Below, in pieces: positions 50,149 to 60,446 of a DNA stretch of 64,000 bases. The DNA comes from Sycobia sp. Sy_11 (lineage: Eukaryota > Arthropoda > Insecta > Hymenoptera > Epichrysomallidae), in assembly GCA_018907035.1 (NCBI GenBank), contig JACCIC010000275.1:102501-166500 (forward strand), in the 5' to 3' direction. The position numbers were made by a program, and so were the translations under genes. Each line of letters opens with the position of its first letter. Positions within the stretch are counted from its first letter, which is position 1. Under the pieces are notes generated by a model, which was given only the letters and a program-made list of their open reading frames with translations, did no database searches and had not been told where the DNA came from.

Positions 50149-50263
50149 ACAACTCATCTGATTATTATACAAAACTATGTCGATCTGTCGATTCCCCGAT
50201 CCCTTTCCTTATATATATAATTATATCATTCTATGCATATTATAACTCTACGTAATGTAGTTT

Positions 50264-50275
<12 letters not shown>

Positions 50276-50313
<38 letters not shown>

Positions 50314-50359
50314 GGCTCAAAGCCCCCGCGACTGTATCCGTGACAGCTCTCTTTTCCGG

Positions 50360-50395
<36 letters not shown>
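50276..50395. repeat. (CT)n and (GA)n in inverted arrangement
   Basis: CT run at 50276-50311 and GA run at 50363-50395 on the same strand, separated by 51 bp of unique sequence; the two runs are mutually complementary. Confidence 0.95.
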
Positions 50396-50399
<4 letters not shown>

Positions 50400-50400
<1 letters not shown>

Positions 50401-50812
50401 TAGTGAGAGAGAGGTTGTCGATACCGATGGACGAAAAATCGTGGGCGGACCCCTGAGCTTTGCTTATATCCTCCGGCACAGCGTGCCGAGCGCGAAGAGA
50501 AAGAGGGAATGAGAGAGAAAGAGACCGCGCTCTGGACTGCGGAGAGGACGCGGCTGGCGCAACCGAGCTCCGTATTTGGTCGAACGCCGCCGTCGCCGCG
50601 GGCAGCCTCGGCAGTGGGCGAACGAGAATCGGAGTCATCGAGTGTATGTGTATATATATATTTATGCCTATGTATGCAGGTATGTATAGATATATACGTA
50701 TATGCATATAGCTGATATGCCCGTCGCGCAGTCGCGCGTCTGTTACTACTTACGAGCAATGCTGCACGCGCGTCTGCACCGATCTGGCCTGCTTTTTGAA
50801 TATATATGTATA

Positions 50813-50862
<50 letters not shown>

Positions 50863-51240
50863 CACATGTACGCGCATGTACATATACATTCTGCAGAACC
50901 GTCGAAACTCATTGCTATCGGGGGACGCGTGTATGACTAACGCGACTCTTAAAGGAAATATATAAGGCTTATTTACATCGCTGCTGCTGCTGCAGCCGTC
51001 GCCATCACCACCACCGCCGAATGGACTCTTTTTTTCTCTCTCCTTACGTACACGTACAGCTTCGCCAAGCGAGAGCCACCCGCGGCGCGTCTCTTCCTGG
51101 CCTCCTCCCCGCGACCCGATTTGACGGGCAGTCGGTATCCTGACGTAGAAAGACGGACTCGTGTATTTTTAACGAGGGCCCGAGCGGGTTTCGGCCGATT
51201 TCTCAACCAGCGTCATAATAACGAGACGTCTGCCGAGCCG
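50400..51240 (+). promoter_or_regulatory. GC-rich 5' region upstream of a small secreted-type ORF
   Basis: CpG-rich sequence with GCT/CCACC triplet runs just before the ATG at 51241, interrupted by (TA)n at 50820-50858. Position and composition fit a promoter and 5' UTR; this is inference only. Confidence 0.25.
50820..50858. repeat. (TA)n microsatellite
   Basis: TA run flanked by TATG and CATA units. Confidence 0.95.
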
Positions 51241-51432
51241 ATGCTCCTGCTGCTACTGCTCGCTTTCGTAACGGCCGTAGTTTCGGACGTTGACGATGCA
51301 TCTCAGCAAAATCTGCAGCGAGACATATCCACACACGCAGATACAATAAATCAGTGCGTGTGCACTACAGCGATCAGCTCAGAATTACGGATAGAAATTC
51401 TGCGAATTAGAAATAGCCCCGAGAATCGGTGA
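51241..51432 (+). CDS. Possible small secreted protein or signal-peptide exon
   Basis: A 63-codon ATG frame beginning MLLLLLLAFVTAVVSDVDDA: a compact hydrophobic core followed by a polar acidic stretch, as in a signal peptide with cleavage after the Ser. The remainder is polar with only two Cys (CVC), so it is not a typical disulfide-rich toxin or peptide. It sits at the edge of a GC-rich block in AT-rich DNA, like a first exon. No homologue is recognised and no later exon seen before 53.9 kb. Confidence 0.3.
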   Translation: MLLLLLLAFVTAVVSDVDDASQQNLQRDISTHADTINQCVCTTAISSELRIEILRIRNSPENR

Positions 51433-53950
51433 TTCATTACCGATTGAAATGGTATGATTTTAATAGATCATCGATTCGTTAGTGCTTCCTAAAACTAAAT
51501 CGGTCAAATCTTCCTGCCCCGTGATCTGGCTTTTTTTTCTCACTTCGATACAGTTATTCTTCCCTGGCACTTAACAACTGTTAAATCAGCGCCCAGAACG
51601 TGTTCGATCGTCCGAATTTCCTGCAAATCAATAGATAGATTATTAATCTATGAGCAAATTTTTATTTTAGTGATAGGTAAATAAAAATGATTTATTAAAT
51701 TATTTATCGATTATTTATTTTACTAACACGTGAAAGGCTCAAATACATTTGTCCTATGATTAAATTGTATTTATTAAGTCTAATAATGAAATAATACATT
51801 AATTTATCATCTATTTAAAAAACAAACTAGACTAAATGAAAGTTCGTGTGTGCCGTTAAGAAATTACAGATGACTGCTATAAACGAGAATAAAATCAGCA
51901 ATTTTTCACACGTCTAAATTCATTTTATTTTAATTAATGAAAAAAATTAATTTAAAAAATTTCCCGCGACATTTTTCACAATGCCTGGTCAGGTGCCGTT
52001 GAATTTTTAGACGCAACACTGTTCGTTAAAAACGCTGGTAAGTTTCAACCGCGAGCAGTTTACGAGGTGCTTTCGTATTGAAAAGACCCGAGTTCTTGGT
52101 CGGTACGTAATTTGTGTTACGACCGTATTTGAAAAGTTCGGCCAAATTCCGTTTCATTGTAACATTAGACCTCCATCAAACATTTAATATACGAGGCAAA
52201 AAATCTTGCTCTCGTCAACTGTAATTCTCATTTACAATAATAACGGAGCACGCGCTATGATGTTTGTTAAGTAATTTTTAATTATCTTTTTGCATAAAAA
52301 TATTTATTACGAAAAAAAAACATTTTTTATTAATAAAGAGTAAATTTGCAGATAAATGATGAATCTCAATTTTTTTCTTATTATTTACAATTAGTTAAGC
52401 ATAAGACAAAAATTAGCCAAGAGTAGCTATACAAAAAAAAATTAAATTTTCTACTATCATAAATCTGATAATAAACTGTCATATAATAAGTCTGGTATAA
52501 TCTTCCTAATAACAACGCCGTAAGCGAATCGTCAGTTTAATATTTAATGTTTCACGTATATAATGCAAGTATCTTTCAAAGTGCCGATGTACTTAAACAT
52601 CTGCAAAAATGCGAAAAAAAAATGACGAATCGTAAATAATTACATCAATAAATATTTTTATTGCTCTTACGGTCTATATAATATAATATATTAACTAAAA
52701 TAATGACAGTCAGATTGTCCTTCTTTATGATTACCTCCGAATAATCTGAAATAAAAATTATTACCAAAAATGGATTAGATTACAAATTAAAAATAATAAA
52801 ATAAAATAAAAATAATAAAAATAATAAACTATATTCTATGTTAGTGAAGGACAACCTGACTGCCCCAACCACCTTATTTTCTCCTTTGGTGTCCGATAAA
52901 AATATTTATTAATTTAATAAAAAACAATAGACATTAGTGCAATTTTTGATTTTAATCGTAAATAAGCATATATCTAGTAAATTTGGTTTAAAATCAACCA
53001 TTTGATTTAGTAATCTTTTACTAATTCTTCAAGTTACTAATTCTATTGGTGATATTTCGCTGATTTATAGCTCTTCATTTTATATACCATTGCGATCAGT
53101 GACTATTCCCCGACTTTGGTGGTGCATATTCACTAATTTATTTATTGAGAATAAAAGATTACCGCTTCAAACGGTTAGATCTTCCTTGTTGCTTTACTGA
53201 ATTTCGTTGAATTTTTTATATTTTACTAAAGCGAATCAATGAAATTTTTGCCGATTTTTCACACTTGAAAAGTACGATTTACGCATCATACGCACGGTTG
53301 ATTAATGTCTATTATTCTTAAATATGAATCAGTGAAAATCGACCGTCTGCTGTTGAAAATTGTATCGCCAAACTTTACGCGCGTAATATACGATTTCAAT
53401 TTAAACTTCGTAAACAATGGATTATTTGCCAGTATGCGACGACGGCGCGGCTTTTCAGCGATTTACCGATTTTAAACCGATTCGAATTTTACGTACTTTA
53501 GTATAGCTGGCGCGAAGATTTTTATCGGTCTTATAATTATAGTAAGCGACGCATCAACGTAAATTGCCACCACTTGCCGGAAACTCGGACGATCGAATAA
53601 CACTTGTTGTTATACGTATACTGATTCAGCAGTTATATTTAGCAGTTACCGATCTTCGGTGGCAAAATTATTGTTTCACGGCGAAAATCGAAATCGGCCG
53701 GTAAATTGATGGAAATTTTACTGGTTTTATAGCTTTAGGGAGTGGGATGAGGATTTTTCCAAGTTAGCGCGTATATCTACGTAGTTATATGTAATCTATA
53801 TATGTATTACATTGTATTACGTATGGAATGAAATTTTTTTAAATTCGTGAGTTTTTTTAGCATTTGATACGTATATAGGCATATTTATAATCTTACCGCA
53901 TATTGAAAATGTTTTTTTCATATTATCTCTCTCTCTCTCGCTCTCTTAAA
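51433..53950. other. AT-rich noncoding stretch
   Basis: No open frame of note. Contains the MITE candidate at 52707-52862. Confidence 0.4.
52707..52862. mobile_element. Candidate miniature inverted-repeat element (156 bp)
   Basis: Ends CAGTCAGATTGTCCTTC (52707-52723) and GAAGGACAACCTGACTG (52846-52862) are inverted copies, 16 of 17 matching. The interior is very AT-rich with AAATA/AATAAA runs and has no coding capacity. No target-site duplication is obvious. A related left end appears at 24451. Size and structure fit a non-autonomous DNA transposon; the superfamily cannot be assigned. Confidence 0.55.
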
Positions 53951-53952
53951 TC

Positions 53953-53955
<3 letters not shown>

Positions 53956-54007
<52 letters not shown>
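53956..54007. repeat. (TA)n microsatellite
   Basis: TA run shortly after a (CT)n stretch at 53926-53945. Confidence 0.95.
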
Positions 54008-54009
<2 letters not shown>

Positions 54010-54842
54010 AATTGAACAGCTCTCCGAGAAATTTCCAATATCTTCCGTTCTTGCAAGAATTCGTAAAAGGCCTTCATGTCGAGTGAGTCCAAGGGCTGAA
54101 CTGATATACATATATTAAGAGTTTTTTTATTCGATCGGACTTATTCGTTCTATTGATTGAAAAAATCATTTCATCGATTGTTCATAATCTTATTTCATCT
54201 CTGAAAATGTTTTATATATATATAATTGATTATTTATTTTAAAATATCTTAATAATTTACTGCGATTGTTTTTGTATACTGAAACTTTGAAATGGATATA
54301 AATAAAATACATTTTTTTAAGCATGACTAGGCATTTTTAATTGCGACGAATCCACTATACATTTATATATAATTTATAACTACAGCTCATTAAAAAGTTA
54401 AGCCTCGTAACGTATGCTTTTCGTTGCACATCGGCATGTACTCGTCTATTTCTATAATGCTATATAAATAATGCTCTAAAATGCTATACATATATTGAAT
54501 GCTGAGCGTCTGAGCATTCCAGCCCACATTTTCACTATAAAGAAACGCTCTTATTTATTGTAGAGCGATGCCTCGAGCTTCTATATATAAGAATATCACG
54601 ATGCTGCTTTCATCAACGAGAAAGTCCTTATGCATGAAATTGATCTGAATCGATCGATGTATGTGTGTGTGAGTATATACTGAGATGCGCCTCTTAAGTT
54701 GCCTCTTTATATAGTTCATGCGGTATTATCGTTCAAGCGCGCCTCACGTCGCGGCGGGTGGAAACAAAAATACATCGAAGGCATGACGATTTATTATTGC
54801 GGGGCAGATTGCTTAGCTTTTCCTGTATATCAATAATTGCAT

Positions 54843-54845
<3 letters not shown>

Positions 54846-54885
<40 letters not shown>
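54846..54885. repeat. (TA)n microsatellite
   Basis: TA run of about 40 bp in a GC-rich patch. Confidence 0.95.
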
Positions 54886-54891
<6 letters not shown>

Positions 54892-55177
54892 CTTTCGTGC
54901 GCACCGACCAATAAAAAAATCCAATCCAACCGATAAGAGAAGGATAAATTATAAAATAAAAAAGAAGTTGCGTGCGAGAGCGCCATATACGTGTTGATAC
55001 TTGTTGCGCGCCTCTCCCCGCGAATTTGCCGACGAAAGCGAGAACGAGCCGATTTAATTACACCGGCGGTGGCATCGCGGTGCGCGCGCATCGGCGCGTC
55101 TAATTTATTCGAGCGCAGTCTCTGGAAAAGAGAGACGCATTTATATACATATAGGCACAGAACGCACAGGCACAGAA

Positions 55178-55179
<2 letters not shown>

Positions 55180-55231
<52 letters not shown>
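55180..55231. repeat. (TA)n microsatellite
   Basis: TA run of about 52 bp in a GC-rich patch. Confidence 0.95.
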
Positions 55232-55232
<1 letters not shown>

Positions 55233-55749
55233 CCTTGACGCGAGAACGCGATCAGCGCGCGCTCCTTTTTTTCTACTTCTTTTACTCCGACGGAAAAAGG
55301 AGAGAAATCAAAGAAAAAAAAAAGAAAATGAAATAAATAAATAAATAAAAAGAGAGAAAAAAAGGAAAAAAATTCCCTCCAAATATATCCGATAAGGAGA
55401 GGAGACCTTCTGGCCCCATATTCCGTATCTGCGCGTACGACAGCGCAGCGCGCCTTTTTTTGCGAGTCTCGTCCGATTTTGAGAGAGAGACACAGATCCC
55501 ACCGCGCGTCGTGTAACCGCGGCGCGGCTAATTTATTCCAGGTCAAGGATTGCAGGCTTACACCGCGGCACAGTCGATCGGTTCTCCTTTTTTTTTCTTT
55601 TTTCTTTTTTTTTTCTTCTTCATCGTCCTCCTCCTCCTCTTGCAACTTTTTCTTCTTATTCGTCTTCTTTTCGATCGCTCTCGATGCTCCCGTTCGATTT
55701 CGCCGCGTATGTACGATCCGCGAAAAATCCACGCACGAGGAAGGAAATA

Positions 55750-55751
<2 letters not shown>

Positions 55752-55789
<38 letters not shown>
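55752..55789. repeat. (GA)n microsatellite
   Basis: Perfect GA run of 19 units. Confidence 0.95.
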
Positions 55790-55790
<1 letters not shown>

Positions 55791-56030
55791 TGAGAGGGGG
55801 CAGAGAGGGACAGATATGTGCACAAGATGGGCGCTCCCACTTCTCACAAAAGATTCTGCTTAAACAGTCATTTTTAAAAGAGACGATTACGTCAGTGCCC
55901 CCTCTCCCCCGTCCTGCTTCTGTATCTCTCTCCTTCTCTCTCGCTCGCTCCGTCTGTCTTTCCTTTGCTTTCTCTTTCTCCGTCTCACGCTCGGCGAGTG
56001 CGGCAATACGCGCGCGGAAATCTATATACC

Positions 56031-56117
56031 GAGGTACAACCGGTTGGAATCGCTATATCACCAGGACCGCCTATTAAAGCCCTGGAACCCGAGGTTCTAC
56101 GGAATGTCCTGGGATCC
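56031..56117 (+). CDS. Possible internal exon, 29 codons
   Basis: An open, repeat-free segment reading VQPVGIAISPGPPIKALEPE, then VLRNVLGS, ending exactly at a donor-like TCC/GTAAGG in phase 0. An acceptor may be ACCGAG/GT just before 56034. The frame is open upstream to about 55965. No family identified and no joined exon found. Confidence 0.22.
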
Positions 56118-57189
56118 GTAAGGATACAAAGCAAAAACGAAAAGATCGCTTTCCACCTTTTCTACGATTGTATTGATTTAGCGTCGTGTGGAATTATACC
56201 GCTGTTGTGCCGATATTTATTTACGTGAAATCATTTATCTCGTAAGAAATAGTTGCGCCAAAACAGGTTAAATTATGCCGCTGAATATTCATAGTATATG
56301 AGTGTATTTACCGATCTCGGTTTGCGAGAGTTGATAAAATTATTTCATCGACGATAACACAGGACCACAAATTCTTGAATAACTAACAAAAGATAGCCGA
56401 GCAAGTCCCATATATATTTTTTCGGGATGCCGAATTGAACTCTGTTGAGTATTTCTCTCTAGCACGTCGCAATATTGGTGGATTTACAGAAGAATCAAGG
56501 AAAAAATCGGTATTAAGATATTTTAATTGGGATGTGTGGATTTGTAACTGGCAGTCTTTTAAGCGTTACTACATTCACGGGATGTCATTAAGGGTATCGC
56601 TGGAGTATTTTTCCAACGGCAAAAACTATACTCTCGAAGCGATAGAGCGAGACGATCAACGACGAATTTGAATTCCTTTTTAAATTCGTGCTCCTGAATA
56701 ATTTAGTAATGCCATTATTGAAAATAGTCGCTCCTTCGTTCAGCTCAAGTTATTACATTTATCGGCTCCTAGTCGCCTCTCTTTTCCAGTCAATCGAATA
56801 AAGCGCTAAAATAAAAACAGAAAAATTGAAAGTAAATATCGTGATTTACAACTCATTAATCAGAAAATAAATGTGTGACGATCTCGTGATCGGAAATAAA
56901 GTGTTTGCGCGAATTTTAATAATTTAAGAAATGTTGAATACCGTTGAATTTTTGACAATTCAACACCCGACGAGGTTAGCATCAATCATTTAACTTTTTG
57001 CATACTTTCTATGTATATAATGGTAAAATTAGTGAACAATTGTGGAAATACGTTCCAGTAGAATCTTGCGGCTGATAACAATTTTTAATTAAGATTTACT
57101 TTTTCAACGCTAGAAATAAATGTTAATTTCACAAATAACGTTACGTAATGAATGTTACTTACCTTATAAATGAATTTTTTTTGAGTGAA

Positions 57190-58225
57190 AAGTAAGTTTC
57201 ATTAGTTCCTTGGGAGCTCCTGGCGACGTTGGGGACCCACAGCTCCGGGCCTCTTGGGCCTCCACCTAAAGACGGCCCTGCCGTGTATACACATGCTCGC
57301 CCCACCGTGCGCCACACATATATACAGATTTTCATTTCGTGCCGGCCTCGTCGAGCCGCTTCGCCTTCGCGCTTCCATCATGCGAGTGTAATGTGTACGT
57401 ATACACAGGCGCGCGTGGCTTACGTGCGCGCGCGTGAACGCGAAAACAAGAGGCGCGTGTAAACTGGCACGAAAGACGGAGAAAGAGAGGGACTCCTCCG
57501 CGCGCATATTACACATATACGCGCGCTCCTCGCGCGCGGAGTGCAGCACGCGCACGCGTCCGCGGGAGTATTGCCCCTCTCGCTCGCGCATCGTGCACAC
57601 AAACACCGCGTTTCTGCCCACGCAACGAGAGGAAGGAGAGAGGCCCCCCCCCCATCCGCCCAACCACCCACCCACCCAGCCAGCCAGCCCCCCCTCCCTC
57701 GCGAGGCTGACGGGGAGAGGAAGAAATCGCGAGAGATCCGTACGGAGCGCGAGCGCGTTTTCCATTAGCCGCGCGCGCGCGGCGCTTGACACCGTGGGCT
57801 CAGTCTGCTACCGGCGCTAACGCCGACCGGTGCGCGCACGCATCACAGGCACGCACGAGGAACGAGCGAGATCGTACGAGGGCCGCCCCGCCGCGCGACT
57901 CGCACGACAGATCGAACCGCTCGACTCACGCCTCTACGTCAATTTTTTTTTCTTTCTCGTTTTGCAAACTATTTATTGGATTCATTGGAAAAATACTCGC
58001 GTCCGCAAGGAGGAGGGAACGCGCGAAAGTACCGGGGCACGAAGAAAATCGGCGCGTGGGCCGACGCGACATGCGCCAGGCCCGATCCCCGTCGTCGGCT
58101 TTTAACGCGCGCCAGTAAGCGGAGAGCAGAACCAGCCGGATAAAGAGGAATTTTGTCGTTCTTTCTCCCCAATAGACGGAAGTATCGAGCGCGCGCGCGC
58201 GCGGTGCGACACGAGCGCGATCGAG
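57190..58225 (+). promoter_or_regulatory. CpG-rich 5' region of the WDG[T/S]FV gene
   Basis: An extremely GC- and CpG-rich kilobase directly upstream of the ATG at 58226, with GCGC/CGCG runs (for example 58190-58203) and a C-rich block at 57644-57699 that is G-quadruplex-prone on the minus strand. It probably contains the promoter and 5' UTR. No TATA box was placed. Confidence 0.45.
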
Positions 58226-60145
58226 ATGACGATTAAGAAGATCGTGAAGACCGAGGTGACCGGCAGCGCCGGCGGCCTCGGCAACGGCGCCACCGGGCTG
58301 ACGACCACGACCACGACCACGACCACGACGACCAGCGAGGAGGTCTTCCACGCGCACGAGGAGTCCCTGACCAAGGGCAAGTACGCGCAGGAGGCCCAGC
58401 GCAGCCTCGAGACCGAGAAGCGCGAGCGCCTCCTGCTGGAGGGCCACGCCGAGTCGGCGAACCTCGCGCAGCTCGACTTCCTCGCGGCCGAGCTCATCGA
58501 CTCGGCGAACTCGATCGGCGAGACGGCCGCCGGCCCCGGCGCCCCGCGCCAGGAGCCGCTCGCCTACCAGCGCCAGAGCAGCCTGCCGGGCGGCCTCGTC
58601 CAGAAGAACGTCGTCTACGAGCGGCTCGAGGAGACGACGCCCGCGGCCCGGGCCAACGGCCACGTCAAGCTCGCGCTCCGCGAGGAGGAGCGCCTCGTCT
58701 CGTCCTCGACCTCCGTCGACTACGCGGCGGCGAGCTACTACGTCGAGGAGCGCAGCGGCGGCGGCGTCAACGGCACCCCGGCGAGCCCCCGCGCCGACGA
58801 GGCCGCCACGACGACGACGACGACGACGACGAAGACCTCGACGGCCGCCACCAGGCTCGTCGACGAGCAGCGCGACGGCTCGTACAAGCCCGGCGAGTCC
58901 GCCTGGGACGGGACCTTCGTCCAGGAGAAGACGCCCCAGGCGCGGCGGCGCATCGAGCGCCGCTCCGACACGGTCGACATTCGCGACGTCACCGAGGACA
59001 ACAGCATCAACGAGGCCGACTACTGCACCAGCAGCAATTACACGGTCGAGCACGCCTCGAGCGTCCACGACCTCAGCCAGAGCTCGAGCCTCCGCATCGT
59101 CGACGCGTCGATCGTCCAGGAGACGAGCAGCGGTGGCGGCGGCTGGGACGACGAGAGCCCCGCGGGCAGCTACCTGAGCGAGCACAGGACCGTGATCGTG
59201 GAGGACGGGCGGCCGCCGCGCCGCGGCAGCGCGAGCAGCTACGTCAGCGAGCGGAGCGTCGGCAGCGTCCGCGTCGAGGGGAGGCGCTCGTCGACCGACG
59301 CGACGTCGGCGGGCGGGCCGCGCGGCCGCTCCCGCACCCCGGACCGGGCCGGGCCCAATTACGCGACGACGACGACGACGAGCATCGTCGTCGAGAGGCG
59401 CGACTCGAGCGTGGAGAGGCTCGGCGGCGGCCCGGTGACCAACTACGCGACGACGAGCTCGACGACGACCTCCGCGACGACCCGGGGCGGCGGCGGGGGC
59501 GGCGGGGGCGGCAGCAGGCCCCCGAGCCCGGAGAAGTCGCCGCGGGCCTGGCAGGGGACGAGCATCACGAGCACCTCCGGCTGGGACGGGACCTTCGTGC
59601 TGGAGAAGACGCCCGACCGGGAGACGAGGCCGCGGCCCGGCGCGACGTCGACGCCGAGCTCCGGCGCGACGAGCTCGAGCGTGCGGGAGGAGACCCTCGT
59701 GTACGAGAGCTCGCCGCGGCGGGAGAGCCTCGACCTGGTGACGACGACCCTCACCGTCGACGTGACGGACCATCGGCCGCGGGAGCGGGGCGCGAGTCCC
59801 GCCCCGGCGCGGCCGAGCCCGAGCCCGAGGTCGCGTTCCGGCTCGCCCCAGAAGTCGCCCGGCCAGCCGAGCACGAAGCTCAACGCCTCGACCTGGGACG
59901 GGTCCTTCGTGCGGGAGGAGGTCGCGCAGCCGCCGAGGCGCAAGAGCGACGCGCCACCCCTGACGCCGACGACGAGGACGGCGGTGACGACGCCGCCGCC
60001 GCCGCGGCCGTCGAGTCGCCAGGAGACGTCGACGAGCTACAACGCGTCCGTCGAATCCACGAGCTACAACACCTCCGTTGAGTCCACCAGCTTCGTGTCC
60101 AGGCGCGACTATAAGAGCGTCGTCGACGAGATCACCAAGGAGAGC
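58226..60145 (+). CDS. Unrecognised Thr/Ser-rich disordered protein with WDG[T/S]FV repeats, first coding exon
   Basis: A 640-codon exon from ATG 58226 to the phase-0 donor AGC/GTAAGTAT at 60146. Order of parts: MTIKKIVKTEVT start; Thr run (26-36); charged, helix-prone segment about 37-95; second Thr run (195-202); first WDGTFVQEK (227-235); acidic/Ser-rich middle with SEHRTVIVEDG; a poly-Gly run (421-429); WDGTFVLEK (453-461); many SP/TP sites; WDGSFVREE (557-565); two SYNxSVEST repeats (604-621). No enzyme domain, signal peptide or membrane segment is seen, so I infer a disordered scaffold or cytoskeletal-type protein. Codons are extremely GC-ending. The frame continues 44 codons into the intron, and those are not coding. 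Later exons are outside the window. Confidence 0.8.
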
Positions 60146-60287
60146 GTAAGTATCTGTCTCAATTCTCTCTTGCTCTCTCTCCCCCCCCCCTATATATATA
60201 TATCTGGACCTCGCACACCGTGGGGGGCTACTTGTTACTGTATAAGGCGCATCGGGGCCGGTTTCTCTTTCTTCTTTTAACTTATAT

Positions 60288-60291
<4 letters not shown>

Positions 60292-60339
<48 letters not shown>

Positions 60340-60394
60340 GACTTGTTTTTACAATATACTATATACAGTTAATATATACAGTTAAATTCTGTGC

Positions 60395-60443
<49 letters not shown>
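60292..60443. repeat. Two (TA)n tracts
   Basis: TA at 60292-60337 and 60398-60443, both within 300 bp of the donor at 60146. Confidence 0.95.

Positions 60444-60446
<3 letters not shown>

Larger units (their letters stand above)
48951..50240. other. Small GC-rich patch then AT-rich stretch
   Basis: 48980-49210 is CpG-rich without a convincing exon; the rest is AT-rich with (TA)n at 49219-49265 and 50095-50146. Confidence 0.3.
54700..55870. other. GC-rich patch with simple repeats
   Basis: CpG-rich DNA with (TA)n at 54846-54885 and 55180-55231, purine-rich A/G runs at 55300-55370, a pyrimidine-rich TTC/CTT run at 55588-55660 and (GA)n at 55752-55789. Long open frames (such as minus strand 55100-55840) are low-complexity and rejected. 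Confidence 0.3.

Noticed and set aside
50310..50912. 200-codon minus-strand frame
   Set aside because: Built from (TA)n and (GA/CT)n repeat codons.
55100..55840. 246-codon minus-strand frame
   Set aside because: Poly-Lys/Glu, Leu-Ser and Tyr-Ile runs from simple repeats; no globular sequence.
57926..59773. 615-codon minus-strand open frame (Arg/Ala/Leu-rich)
   Set aside because: It is the complement of the GC-rich exon at 58226-60145. The GC-ending codons of the real frame remove stops from this one, and its composition is Arg/Ala/Leu monotony.
60146..60280. Last 44 codons of the 58226 frame
   Set aside because: They follow a consensus donor GTAAGTAT and read through pyrimidine and TATATA sequence; this is intron.
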